Below, piece after piece: positions 32,056-47,000 of a DNA stretch of 64,000 bases. This stretch comes from Aspidapion aeneum (Eukaryota; Arthropoda; Insecta; Coleoptera; Brentidae). The notes under the pieces were generated by a model. The model ran no database searches. It had not been told where the DNA came from and saw nothing but the letters and a program-made list of their open reading frames with translations. The DNA is taken from the NCBI GenBank assembly GCA_963576565.1, contig OY755047.1, positions 25,489,171 to 25,553,170 on the forward strand, in the 5' to 3' direction. The position numbers were made by a program, and so were the translations under genes. Within the stretch, counting starts at the first letter, position 1; each line of letters begins with the position of its first letter.

Positions 32056-35000
32056 CTATAATAAAAAAAGAATTATAAAAGTTAAGAAACAAGAAGGACA
32101 ATTAAAAAATTAGGAAAGCACTAAAGAACACAAAACCATGTTTTGACATAAGTATTATTTTCTTAGTGCAGTATAAATTGTATTGAATTAGTTTGACACG
32201 ATATTAAAAACATAGGCTTCTAGATAATTTTGAGTCACATGTTTTCTTGAGAAACAAACAGTAGGTTGGATTCTATTCAAATTATGTTCAAGTAATAGTC
32301 TTTTTGTAAAGATATGAAAGAAAAAAAGACGTCCACTCATTCGACCCAAAGAGGTTAATTTTAGAATCCCTCCTTATCCCTCAGCTTACGTCATTCCAAA
32401 ATGATCAATTAAATAGAAGTTAATGTTTTTAGGTTTTAGTGGAAGTAGTTTGACACCGTCCTAAAAATATTGGTCTCTCGATTATACTTACTGAGAATAT
32501 CTAACGATAGTCGATGACTTGCTTTTATGCAAATGGCTTATATCTTTGATCCACTTTTCGATTACTTTCGAGTTCTTTTCTACGTTCTCAATTTTTTTCA
32601 CGACCTAAAAAACGAGGCCTTATGAAAACAGATTCTAGAACAACTAGAAACTAGATTTCACGACCAACCAAAATATATATATTATCTTGGTGTCCACCGA
32701 ACTGATATGGCAAATTTTCTTCAGTAAGCGGACAGGCCAGTAAAAACGAAACGATTAACCAACACTCTATTATTACTCTGTATTTTTTTATTTTTTTGTA
32801 AATTGAATTAAAAACTCACCAAATTTCTGTGTTCTTTCTCGCTCACGACCCCATCAGATGCAGCTCTCAGCTGCAGATAGAGTAATGCAGGATCACTCTG
32901 ATCGGCTGAAGGCTCGTCCAGCACTAAAAGACCCAACTGCAGGACGGTTTCGTCGTAGGGATCTCCATTTAAGGTTTTTTCTTTAAAAAAAGAGATGCAA
33001 TGTGTTTAAAATGCATATAATTCTCCCAGAGAGTGATCTGAAGATTAAAAAAGATGACTAGGTTGATGTCATCTGTTTACTAGTACAGAGAGATACATTA
33101 AAACAAGTATATAATATGTCCTAGGCTCAATTTTAGAGATGTATTCTAATATGAAAACCATTTTTTGATAAACCTCGTAGTTTGTCAGCTACGAGGGGAT
33201 TTTAAAAACTTTTTTCTATATAAAATTCCACTGTCAAAGTAAATTTTAGCTGTCACTTTTAGTTTTTGAGATATTACATCAAATCGTTGTTTGTTTATGG
33301 AATTTATATTCTTGTATTTTTTTATATGTTTTATTTTTATTTTATATTGTTATTTAATGACTTGGTTTAAAATATTTTGAAATAATCAAATTAAACAAAT
33401 ATTTAAAAATAAAGAAGTAATTAAATAATAAATATATAAAAAAACAACAATGATAATAAAAAAAATATTGAGTCATTTTAAAAGAAATTTTATGCTGATT
33501 TCAAAAATCGAATAAAAAGAGTATTATTCCATAGGAAAGATACCAACTTTATGTAATATCTCAGAAACTAAAACTGACAGGTAAAATTCTGACAGATGGA
33601 TTATTTATTAAACAATCTATAAAAAGCAATTTACAACAAATCGAAATTTTTCTAAATAAAAACCTATAGGCCACTTTTTAAAATCCCTTCGTAGCTGAAA
33701 ATTTACAAGGCTTATCAAGAAGCGGTTTTGATATTTAAAGACTTCATAAAGATCAAGCCCAGGACATGTCGAACTCGTTTTTATTAAAAGCACTACAAAA
33801 CCTGGAATTTGGCCTGCCCTGTACATACCAACATGCTAATGCCTACCTGGAGGTACGACTTTCAAAAAAGCATCTATATCTCCCACTGCTGGCATAAAAT
33901 CTGGTATAAAAGGTTTGAATTTGTATTCTGTATTCAGTTGTTGGGGAGTATATCTACAAGAAATTAATAAAATAATTCTTCTTTATGCTAAATCGTCGGC
34001 AAACTTAACAAAAATCAAGCAGTAAATACGACCCGTAGGGGAGGAGACTAGTTTTCTTACTTAACAAAATTAATTCTAACTGTATTAAACTTGGTTTACC
34101 CAAGTCATATAGAAAATATCTCATAGTTTATGCCTTTGTATCAAAACTAAAGATCCCAAGAAAAGTTACTGTTAAAAAGAATGGCCAATCTTCACTTACT
34201 TCGTGATATACTGAAACAATTCCTTGACCTCCGCATCAACGTCCAAACTATCATACATGTTAGGGTTATACTCTCCAGGCCAATTTTTGTTTTTTGCATC
34301 TGCTTCGCTGTCATCACTGTCACTGTTTAACTGAGAGTTTCTTCTGATACCTGAACTGCTCAACAATCTTTGTCTTGGTAAAATTTCTGGTTTCCTCGGG
34401 CCACCAGTTGAAGCAGCCTGTAAAGAACATTAGCTCAGTTTAAGTTCGGATTTTTCAGTGAGACTTGAGATGGGAGCCAATCTGAAACTGGTCACCACAT
34501 TGGGATTGACAGAACGTGGGAAAATAAAGACTTAAAAACCTTTTTGCTATATTTGTTAACTACTTTTAGGTAGTAGCGGGGAGACCATTTTTTTGGTCTA
34601 GCCACTAGGTATACTGCGCGCCCTTTTCACAAACTGAAGCACGTGTCCCTTAGGATGCAAGTTTTCTTTCTCTAAGAGGACTTCAAAGAGGACTTAATTT
34701 TGCCTTACACCTCTATGTCGGGGGCAGGGATCTTTATACTGCATAGCAAGTATACACAGTGGACCCACGCTTTTACACTCTTTTCGAAAGTTGGTCCTGC
34801 TACATACATCTACCTAACATCGCTGTCGTCCCAGCAGAAAATCAATATTAAAATGTATCGTTCTGCACTCAAGCCCCCCTCCCAAGGATTCATCTCTGCT
34901 TATCGATCCGCGCTCAAGCCCTCCCCCCCCCCAGGATTCATTTCTGCGTATGCCACTGTGAAGGGGGTTATTTAATAAAATATAATAAAAATATGATACC

Positions 35001-38000
35001 AAAAATATTTCAAGATTTCCGCTTAGTTGATATTAAAATTTAACAAGGTCAAAAATAAATAAGTCAAAAATAATTAAATATTATTTTTCAAAAAAATATA
35101 TATTAAATGAAAAATAACAAAAACATATTCCAAAACTGGTAGAAAATATACAAGTATTATCGAAGCAAGAAAGTAAAAAATCATAACAATAAATAAAACA
35201 TTATTTTTAAAATAAAATAAAAATATTGTAGAGACTGGTCGATGATGAACAAGTAATATTAAAAACAAAAATAAAAAACAAGAGTTAAAAAAAATCGTTG
35301 AGACTCACACGAAACAAGCTAAACTCAAAACTCTAACACTTAATTTTCACTAAAGAGCACACTTCTTATTCCATCGATCATAAAATTAAAAATGAAACAA
35401 ATGAATTGACCCAAAAGCGACGTTGAGAAAAATCCCCGCTTTTTGCCTAATTCATTGTCCGCGTCTTAGCAGTTTGTTTATATTAGCCGATCGAGAGCTC
35501 AAAAGCACAAAAGGTAAAAAACCTGAGGCCCTGGAATCGATTTCTTCGTAGCATCAAAGCAAAATACATGGACCTGGATCAAGAAAATTAACTTGAAGAA
35601 CACATTGACCTGGTTTCGTCATCAGAGTTGGTGGGATAAACAAGATATTGATCGGCTATAAATTCGGTTTCTTAAATTATTAAATTGGCATTATTACAGT
35701 TGCAGTCAAAAGTGAAAAATTTTAAAAAGTTAAAATTAAAGTGAATTAGATGAGTTAACAAATCTATAAAAATGTAGTCTTAAAAAAATTCTAGAGTTTT
35801 TGCACTCTAGAATTAGTTGCCTATAATAAAATATATACTTTAGTGATTCGACGACAGAAAGTAAGTTAAAACTATTTAAACATTGATTGAAAGGGAAAAT
35901 ATTACCGTTTATTTAATTGCAATCAAAATTATTAGACTTTTAAACCTAAATAAGAATTAATAGATAACGCATTAGTAATTATAGTAAAGATGAAAAGATA
36001 GAGATTGATTTTGAACTTTTGATAATGGATTAAGTATTTAACGAAATTTAGACTATTGGAATAAATCTACTGATATGTTTACTGACTTGTTATTTGTGTG
36101 TTACCATTGAGTTAATTTCACAATATTGTATGTCCTACAACGTTTTTTTGAAGTATCTAATAAAACTGTATATACCTAGACTCTATCATTTTGACTTGCG
36201 AGGACAATGTTGTTTCGAAAAATTGAAATAAAACAAATTAGTTTTGTTCGTAGATGGACTCTATGTTATTTGCTAATGTTAATTTTAGATAATTGATTGG
36301 AATATTACGACCATGCTAGACTGGATCTACGATTTGTATTAATAATTTTTGACTGTAAATATAACATATTCTTTAGAGCAATTGGTGCCTAATTTAACAA
36401 CAACCAAAAGCCAAAAACAACAACTGGCTTTTATCATAGCTATGTGCAACTAAAACGCCTACCTCCAAATAAATTTAACGTAAACGTGAAAAGGGATAAG
36501 TTGTATAAATATACCGCTCGACTAAAGCACCCCTAACCGCGGCGTTACACCACTGCTTAACTTATATTTTTGTATGCATGTGCATCGCACAAAATTTCGA
36601 TGACAACTGTTCAACGCTAAAAAGGAAGTAGGCGACAGGGCGAGAAACTTTTTTTTGCGTCGTTGTTCGAGACGCGAACCTGGTACCTTCTGCATGTGAA
36701 ACCGACGATCATACCACGGGACTACCCTGCCGCCTAGAGATAATTTTTTTTTAATTTAGTTATTTTTTATTTTCAACGGTCATGCCATTTACTAAAAGAA
36801 AAATCACAATAGTACGAACTATAACTAACATTATTATGTAGTAATAATTATTGAGCAAATTTTTTCACAAACTTATTAAATTGTTGTAAAGTTACATTAA
36901 ATAAATCTACATCGATGTTATTTAAAGGATTTGCCATAATGACAATACTAAATTAAAATTTTACCGTTGGAGGTGGAGCCTTCTTAGGGCTGTTGCTGTT
37001 TTCTTCACTTTCTTCTCCAGACATATCATCTTCAAGTGGTTGCCTCATTCTGCCAAACTGACCTAGGGCTTCCTCCTCATTTTGAACGTCACGTAAATCA
37101 TCATCCTAGAGATTTAAGAATAAGCGTTACTCAACCAAATAAGTTAAATTAAAAGGAAAAAGCTCAAATTAACAATTAAAATTAGGCTATTAGTGACATA
37201 TTCTCATCAGAGGTCCTTGAATAGTATACAAACAGTTTAAAGGCTTTCCATGAGTGGGGGAGGAAGATGCGACAGGTGCATGATTGTAGTAATCAAAACA
37301 TCTAAAGAAGCTACGTCCTAGGAAGTCAGACAACGTTTCCCCAGACGGCAATCTAGCTAAGCTATAACGTCTGCGGTTGAAGAGTAAAGGATAAGATAAG
37401 GCTAGAGGAATAGACTATAAAAAACACACATAATCAAGCCGCCCGACTGGTAGTAGTATGTATGGTCGCGCCTAGATGTACGATAGCTTAGAAATACTCC
37501 GACGCACATCAAGAACTGGCTAAAGCAAAGGAGGTTTGATTCCTAGGACACATAAAGAAATCCCCAGGGCCAAAATACCCAATAAATTCGCAGATCCTTG
37601 AACATTGGATTTAATGGTAATGCAATGAAACTAATGAATAGCTATCTGGATAACTGAGTACAATATGTAAAAATTGAGGAGCAATTAAGTAATGCAGAAA
37701 AACTAGAATGGGGCGTCCCTCAAGGAACTGTGTTAGGCCAACTCTATTTTTGATATACAGGGTGTTCCTTAAGGGTTTGCGAATATTTAAGGAGGTGATT
37801 CTACATGAAAAAATAATGATAATTTGTCGTATAAACTATGGTCGAAAAATGCACCGTTATAAAAATACAGGGTGTTAAAGTTTTCAAAAAAAAATTGAAA
37901 TTTATTAATAATTTCGAAATCATTAGGGATATTTTATTTAAATTTGGTACATGACCATAAATGTCTAAGGCGCATATTTTCCAAGAAGAAAATGATTTTT

Positions 38001-41000
38001 AACTTCGACAGTGGCGTGCGTACGGGCACTAGCTTTTTTTATTTTTTTAGAAAAAAATAGTAAGCCACTGGTTTTTTTCAAAAAAGTTTTACTTTTTGAA
38101 TTATCCACTTAATTCTAAAGAAAAAGGTCTTTTAATTTTTTTCTCTACAGGGCGTCGTTCTTGAGTAAAAAAATAAAAACCGTTGTTCTGCAAACGCAAA
38201 ATAATGTGACCATTTAAAGAATACAATTGATCAAGTTGCCTTAGAAATATCTCGATTTAATTCAAATTTAGTACGTAATAATAGGCTATTAAGATGCGTT
38301 TTTCTCAATAAAAGAATAATGTTTAGCTTCATCAATGGCGTGCGTACGGGTACTTTTAAATTTTTAAATAAAAAATAGTACGCCACTGGTTTTTTTTAAA
38401 CATTTTTCTTCTTTCGAATTCCTCGTTTAATTTAAAAGAAAAAAAGTATCTTTAGTTTTTTTTCTACAGGGCGTCGTTTTTGAGTTGTGTTGCCAAAGAA
38501 TGTAATTTATTTAAGAATACATTAATCTAGTTGCCTTGGAAATACTTAAAATATGACACTTACTCAATTGTTTTTATATGTATTTGTCATTTTGTAGCAT
38601 TAGTTTATGATCGGTTAGGTCTGTTTGCTGTAAATGATCTTTTTTGCTAATTTATTTTTACAATCTTTCCAAAAATGGTTATTTATTCCAATGCAGAAAT
38701 GGCGGAAATGCATTACATGTATGGTCTCGCCGATGGTAATGCAGAGGAAGCCAGACGTCTGTACCACCAGAGGTATCCAAACCGTGTTTTGCCAGACAGC
38801 CGAACCTTTTCTAATATCCATCGGCGTCTAGTTGAAACTGGCAGTGTTAGATGGGGTACAGCTGAAGGTAGACCTCAAATTGTAAGAACACCTGAAATTG
38901 AGGAAGCGGTATTGCAGGAAGTGGATGAACATCCTGAAACCAGCACGAGGAAAATCGCCAGAAACCTAAACATTTGCCACCAAATTGTATGGAGGATTTT
39001 AGTGGATTTTTTTATTGTATCCTTACCATATTTTAAGAGTCCAGGCTTTATTGCCAAGAGTAACTTTCTGCTAGTGGTATGTCCATAATATTGAACAAAA
39101 TCCGCAATGTTTACAGACGAAGCCAATTTTTCAAGAAATGCCATTCAAAATGTACGTAGTAATCATTTGTGGGCAGAAGAAATCCTCATGCGGTAAGTCA
39201 AACGCATTTTCAGCAACAATTTTCGGTTAACGTGTGGGCAGGCATTATTCATAATTATTTAATTGGTCCGTTCTTCTTGCCAGGATGGCTTAACAGGCAA
39301 TCTTATCTAAACTTTCTACAAGAACAATTGCCCTTATTGTTAGATGATATTCCACTGGCCACAAGAAATCAAATGTGGTACATGCACGATGGTGCACCTG
39401 CCCATTTCAGCCTTGAAGTTCGTAATCATTTAGATACTGTTTATCCAAATCGTTGGATAGGCCGTGGTGGAACCCAAGAATGGCCACCAAGGTCCCCCGA
39501 CCTTAACAGTTTAGACTTTTTCTTGTGGGGACATCTTAAAACCCTGGTCTATACAAATCCGCCTATTAATACCGTTGAAGAATTAAGAGAAAGAATAGTT
39601 TTGTCCTGCGACAGAATAAGAAATACTGCAGGAATATTCCAAAGAGTACGCAGTTCTATAAGAAGGCGGGCAGAAACATGCATTTTAAGTGGAGGGGGCC
39701 ATTTTCAGCAATTTTTGTAAAAACGTTATTTGTAATATGTATTGTATTAAATTATTGATTTAAAATTATTCTAATTTTGCAAGCCTTTTTTTGCGTTCCT
39801 GTAAAATTTATACAACTGCACATAGCAGGTTTTGGATTGTCAATGACGATATTCAAATGCATGATTAATTGCAAAATTGTATTTAATAAATTACATTACT
39901 TTCCTTTGGCAAAACAAAGGTTTTTATTTTTCTACTCAAAAACGACGCCCTGTAGAAAAAAAAATAAAGAGACTTTTTTTCTTTAGAATTAAGTGCACTA
40001 TTCAAAAAGTAAAAATGTTTTGAAAAAAACCAGTGGCGTACTATTTTTTCTTTAAAAATTTAAAATTTAGTACCCGTACGCACGCCACTGATGAAGCTAA
40101 ACATTATTCTTTTATTGAGAAAAACGCATCTTAATAGCCTATTATTACGTACTAAAATTGAAATAAATCGAGATATTTCTAAGGCAACGTGATCCATTAT
40201 TGTATTCTTTAAATGGTCACATTATTTTGCTTTTGCAGAACAACGGTTTTTATTTTTTTACTCAAGAACGACGCCCTGTAGAGAAAAAAATTAAGAGACC
40301 TTTTTTCTTTCGAATTAGGTGTATAATTCAAAAAGTGAAACTTTTTGAAAAAAACCAGTGGCGTACTATTTTTTTCTGTAAAAATAAAAAAGCTAGTGCC
40401 CGTACGCACGCCACTGTCAAAGTTAACAATCATTTTCTTCTTGGAAAATATGCGCCTTAGAAATTTATGGTTATGTGCCAAATTTGAATAAAATATCCCC
40501 AATGATTTCGAAATTATTAATAAATTTCAATTTTTTTTTGAAAACTTTAACACTCTGTATTTTTATAACGGTGTATTTTTCGACCATAGTTTATACGACA
40601 AATTATCATTTTTTTTTAATGTAGAATGACCTCCTTAAATATTCGCAAACCTTTAAGGAACACCCTGTATATCAATGGCATTTTTTCATTAAATACAAAA
40701 GGCGAAATAGGTTCTTTTTGTGATGATACTGTTGTTAAGTATACTGCAGAAACATGGCAAGAACTAAAAATAACTGTAGAAAATGACTTCCCAAAAATTA
40801 AAAAATGGTTTGATCTCATGAAATTATCTATCAATTCCCAAAAAACTAAATTTTTGGCTTTTTGTTGCGATAAAAGAAGAAAACCACCATTTTATGAACT
40901 CACCATTAGCGGCCCTTCAAGTGTATTCAAAATAAAAAGAGTAAATAGTATAAAATACTTAGGGGTTGAAATTGACATGTATGTACATGAAGTGGAATTA

Positions 41001-44000
41001 TCTCATAAAAAACACCATTACGAAGCTCAGGTCAATCATTTACAAATTTAAAATGCTTTAACAAATTCTTAGTTATAAACAGTTAAAAATGGTTTACTTC
41101 GCCTTGATAGATAGTATACTACAATATGGAATATCAGGCTGGGGAGGAGCCTATAATTGCTATATAAAAAACTTGGAAATAACACAAAAAATATTTTTAA
41201 AAATAATGCTAAATAAAAACCGATTTTTCCCAAGTGACACCTTGTATAAAGAGAGTGAAATCATGGACCTAAGACAAAGCTATATTAACAAAATAATTAT
41301 AATACAACATAAAAACAAAGAAACTCTACCACAAATACAACACAGATATCCCACCAGACACAAACTAGAAAGAACAATACACCAAAAGCTATAAAAAAAT
41401 TGGTCAGAGAAGTTTTAGTTATAATGCCCCTAGAGCCTATAGCCTGTTACACAATAACCTAAAAACAATGCAAATTTTAAAAAAATGTCAAAAAGCTGTA
41501 AAAAATTGGATTCTTTCACAGACAAGACCCTTTTTTAAAAATATGTTCAGTTAAATTATAGAGTAACCTGTAAATTGAAAGAAGATGTAATGTTGCTCCA
41601 CTTTATTGTAATTATATTGGTATACATTTAAGTTGTAAATACTTGGGTGGGTAAAAAAAAACAAAGAAAAAAGAATCAATAATTTACTTTCTTATTTTTT
41701 CTCAAAAATGATATTTTATAAACTTAAAAAACAGACTAAAAAAAAATACAAAATTTTATAATTAAGGAAAAACTAAAGACCCCACGCACAAGCTGCAACA
41801 GTGGTTTCAGTGGGGAATTTTTTATTTCCCGCCATCTATGGAAATTGAAATGAAATGATATGTAAATTTCTTAAGGATTTTTGGGAAATAAAATTATTTT
41901 ATGTAATGTTAATAAAGTACAGAGTTGAAATAAAAATTTCGGACTTCCATTGTCTTTATTTATTTTAATCACAACGTTTCGGTTAATAAGTATCTCTACC
42001 GTCGTGTTTATAATAAATGAAGACAACAGAAGTCTGCAATTTTATTTCTTCTCAATCATTGTCTACGAGTTTCAAACAAAAAGTGCTGGGTTATCAAACC
42101 TAGATCTTACATAGAAAAAGCCGTGTCTCCGAGTAGGCATAGACAGAGAAAATTAAATGAGAAAAAAAGAGACAGACATAGGCAACTTCCACCAAATTTT
42201 TATTTAAAGTATTATATAATGTATTACGTTAGTAACGGGGAGTATTGACATATATATATTTGAAATTTTAAATAATTTAATCTACCAAAAATTCAAGGGT
42301 TATAATGTCATTTGGGCAGGGGATTTTAATGTAAATTTTATGTTGGAAGGGGAAATGAAAAAAGAACACAGGGAAAAAAGGGACAAAGTTTTAAACATTC
42401 TAAGCAGCTTTAACTTTAAGCAAACAATTTTTGATGTAACAAGACCAAATAAAATCACACTTTCCTGCATTGACAACTTCTTTATAAATTCAAAACAATT
42501 TCATGACAACCGAGTTATTGCAACAGGTATTAGTGATCACCATGGACAGCAAATAAAAATCTTAAGTTCAACCGTATCACAAGAATCTATCACTCAAATG
42601 GGTTTTACTGGAAGAAATTTTTCAAAAGGAAAAGTAAAACAATTTAGAGAGGTGATGGAGGAGGTTTCATGGGAGGATGTATTGGCGGAGAGTGATGCAG
42701 AAAAGGCTTACTCAATTTTCCATGCAAAGCTAGTGCAGCAATTGAATCTGATTTTTCCATTGAGAACAAAGAGAGTGAGGTCTTCAAATGAAAAACACTG
42801 GATGACAAATGGTATAAAGGTTTCATCCAAAAATAAAATAAAAATTTATCAACTTTATTTAAATGGAAAAAAGTCAAAAGCTTTTTATAATCGGTACAAA
42901 AAAATCCTTAAAAAAACATCCAACTCGCGAAAAAATTGTGTAACAAGAATATTATAAAAAAAGCTAAAAATAAAACAAAAGCAACCTGGAGTGTCATAAC
43001 AAAAATAACAAAAAAAACTGAAATCAAAACATCCCTATTTGAAAATTTTTTGTACCAAGATGAAAAGCAATTTTTAAATCATGTTAATGATTTTTTCCTT
43101 GACTCGTGTCCACATATCAATGAAAACAAAGGCTCGGCACACGAAAGTATAGTTTCTTCAAAAAAATAGTATTGATTTTAAACCAACTACGCCCCAGAAA
43201 ATATTAAATATCATAAAAGGTCTTAAAAATAAAAAATCCTGTGGACATGATGAGATACCAATAAGCATCATAAAAGAGACAGCAGACCTTTTGGCGGTTC
43301 CACTATCCCATACAATTAACCTTTGTCTTACTACAGGTGTTTTTCCATCGCTGTTAAAGATAGCAATTCTTAAACCAGTTTTTAAAAAAGGTGACAAAAA
43401 TTAACTTAAAAATTATAGACCTATTTCTCTTCTATCAAATATTAGCAAAGTCTTTGAAAAAGTCATCCACACTCAATTAATACATTTTTTAGAAACCGAA
43501 AACATTCTTTCAAACAGCCAAAATGGATTTCGTAAAGGAAAATCTACCATCAGAGCAATCTATCAGGCGCTTGAAAAAATATTGAAGTCACTAAATGCGA
43601 AAAAGGAAACAACTGCAGTATGCATTGATTTAAGTAAAGCGTTCGATAGTGTGGATCATGAGACACTGCTTAGGAAACTAAATCTGTGTGGGATCAGGGG
43701 GATTGCGGAGAGGCTGCTGGAATCTTATCTTAGCAATAGACCACAATATGTTGAGGAAAGCACTAGTGATGGGAAAAAGTTTAGATCCGACTTTGGTGAG
43801 ATCAAAAAAGGGGTACCACAGGGGTCGATTTTGGGTCCTCTCCTCTACATTGTATATACAAATGAAATAGAAAATATATTAAAAAACGAAGTGTTTGCAT
43901 TTGCTGATGACGAAAATGTTGTAATTAGTGAAAATGATCAAAAACAACTAAAAAATTAAGTAACAACAACTTTGGAACAACTTGAGAACTGGTTTAGGTC

Positions 44001-47000
44001 AAATAATCTTAAAATGAATATAGATAAAACTCAAGTGATAAACTTTAAACCAAAAAATAATGAAAATTTGTGTATACAGTATAAAGGGGAGGAAATTGAA
44101 TCTGTTAAAGAGGGAAAATTTTTAGGAGTTATAATTGACGCTCATTTAAACTGGGAGAGTCAGATTCATGAACTAGCACAGGCGACCAGAAGGTACACTT
44201 ATGCATTAAGAATCATAAGGGACAATGTGGATTTGGATGCAGCACTCTCCTCCTATCATGCTTACATACAGTCAAGGATACGATATGGAGTAATTTTTTG
44301 GGGAAATTCATCAGGGACTAAACAGATACTAAAAATTCAAAAAAAAATGCATAAGAGTAATGTTGAAATTAAAAAATAACGAAAGCTGTAGAAACTATTT
44401 TATTGAATTAAAAATTCCAACGGTATACAATTTATATATATTAGAATGTGTAAATTTTGTCTAAAAAAACCCAGATATTTTTCATATATACAAAAAAATG
44501 TTTCACACATTCAAATTCAATTCAAATTTTCTTTATTCAACCTAGGTTAAGTGAATTGTGTCAAAAGAGAAAGAAACAGTCCAAAATCAGTTCACTTACT
44601 TAACTTTGAAAATTTGAATTATATAATGGTCTAAAAGAAAAAAGAAACATGAAAAGGTCACTACATTTGGTACTATTTTGTTAAAATTAAAATTTTGTTG
44701 AGACTTTTTTGTCAAAAATATAAAACCTTAAGATACCAAGCAAAATATCCAAAAAATACATTACTTACATTAAACTAAAAATTAAAATTAAAGTTTAGCA
44801 GACACACAGTTACGATACAATGTTTTAAAAATCTTTTGTCAACTCAGTGAATGTTCAAAATAAAAAATACAAAATACACTACATTAAATTAAAACTTAAC
44901 ACAATTGCGATACACTGTTTTAAGAAAACAAATCTCTGTCAACTCAGTCGAAGCCCAGAGAAATATAGAAATATATTTAAGTTTATTCTTTTTTTTAATT
45001 TTATTTTTATTTGTTTGCAAATTAATTCAATAAATATATCTTATTCCTCATTTTAGGTAGTTAAGAAGTTAGTTAGTTAGCCTATGTGGCGGAAAAATGT
45101 AGTCTTCATTTCTCGTGTTATGTGAATGGTTTGGTTTGTACTTTTGAAAAAGATTTTTATTTTTAAATAAGAACAAAAGACATTCATAAATGTACAACCC
45201 TGGTACAGTTAATATATTAAGTTCCTTGAACTTCCCTCGACAGGAATCTCTAAATTTCATATTCATAATTGTTCTAACAGCTCGTTTTTGAGTTTTGAAA
45301 ACTGTCTCAATTTCACTCGAGCCTCCCCAAAAGATTATGCCATACCTAAGGAGTGACTCGAAGTATGCATGGTATATTATGGTCATTGTGTGACGATTTA
45401 GATAATTCTTGACCACTCTCAATGAGTATATTGCTTTGTTGAGTCTCATGTTAAGTTCCTCTATGTGTGCTCTCCAGTCTAGGTGCTGGTCTATAATTAT
45501 ACCCAAAAATTTGTTTGAATCATCGAGTACTATTTCTTTGTCTCTGATCATGACTGTATTGTCAAAAATGTCATTTCTTTGTCTTGTACTGAAGCACATG
45601 TAGTGGGTTTTTTCCTCATTCAGTAGTAGTTTATTTTTTATGAACCATTCCTGTGACCTTTCTAGAGTTAATTCTGTCTTTTCTACTACTATTTATTGTT
45701 TTGCCTTTTACTGCTACATTTGTGTCATCTGAGAAGTTTACGAGTCTAGTGTCTATGTCTTTTACTTCAGATTCAATGTCGTTAATGTAAAATAGAAACA
45801 GTAGAGGCCCTATGCAGCTTCCTTGCGGTATTCCTCTTGTTATATGTCCTTCCATAGAGCTATACTTTATTCCTCCTTTCTCGACTATGACTCTCTGTTT
45901 TCTGTCATTTAGGTAAGATTCTATCCAGGTCAGTGCAGCACCTCTTACGCCATACCTTTCTAATTTGTTGAGCAGGATTTTAAAGTCTAAGCTGTCGAAC
46001 GCTTTCGAAAGGTCAAGGAAGATTCCCATTGCAATGTTCCTTTCCTCAAGACTCTGCTCTACAAAATCCAAGAAATCAAATACGGCTGTACTAGTATTTC
46101 TGTTCTTTAGGTACCCATGTTGAGAGTTACTGAAGAGTTTATGTTTGTTAAAAAATGAAAGAAGTCTAGTGCACATTGCAGTTTCAAATATTTTAGAAAA
46201 GACTGGAATCAGACTGATTGGCCTGTAGTTGTTCAGGTCCTCTCGATCTCCCTTTTTGTGTAGAGGTTTAATTATTGCCTGTTTTAGCTCATTTGGAAAT
46301 TTACCTAGCTCAAAAGAGGTGTTCACAAGATAGCAAAGGGGTGCTTTAAGTTGCTCCATACAGTGTTTAACTAAGTTATTGGAGAGTCCATCAATTCCTG
46401 TGCTGTGTTTATTTTTTAGTTTTTTTATCATTGTAATAATTTCCTCCTCTGTAACCGGTTCAAGGTAGATAGAGTGACTATTTGTGGTTATTTTGTCGTT
46501 ATAATTTCTGAACGGAAGTGAAGTGAAGTGAGTTCTTCGGCTGCCTTAATCAGCCTTTCAATAAAATTATTTGCAATATCCATTCCTTCTCCAGGCACTT
46601 GGATACCTATTTGATCTGTTGATTTACCTGTTATTTCTTTTACTATATTCCAAGTCGTTTTTATTTTGTTGTCGCTGTTTGTTACTTTTTCTCTATAATA
46701 GTTTCTCCTTCCCACAGTCAGTAGTTCATTATACTGTTGTTTTGCGTCCCTATAGGCTTCTCTGTACCCATTGTCTCTCTGCAACATTGTGTAACAAATA
46801 TCTAGGATGTGTTTTGCGTCTGAAATTTCAGTACTCTTATAAAAATTAGCTGGTGTTTGTGTTTTTTTGATTAGAGTTTTCTCTGGAAAAGCATTTTCAA
46901 AGGCCGGTGAAAGTATATTCACAAAATTTTGCCATTTAATGTCCATACCATCAGTGGTATTTAGTACTGCCTCCCAGTTTATCTGATGTAACGTCAACCT

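Larger units (their letters stand above)
37560..41575 (+). pseudogene. Jockey-like non-LTR retrotransposon #1, split by a DD41D mariner
   Basis: The left part (37560-37755) reads NAMKLMNSYLDN and EWGVPQGTVLG, the RT block before the YxDD site. The right part (40674-41575) resumes with YINGIFSL, SFCDDTVVKY (degenerate xxDD), WFDLMKLSINSQKTKFLAFC, IKYLGVEID, then after frameshifts YFALIDSILQYGISGWGG and RQSYINKIIIIQ. It is truncated at both ends. The inserted mariner lies exactly at the LIYINGI motif. Confidence 0.82.

Noticed and set aside
41965..42015. Possible third hammerhead near cacaacgtttcggttaataa (minus strand)
   Set aside because: A CGAAAC segment and flanking complementarity are present, but no CTGANGA core could be placed.
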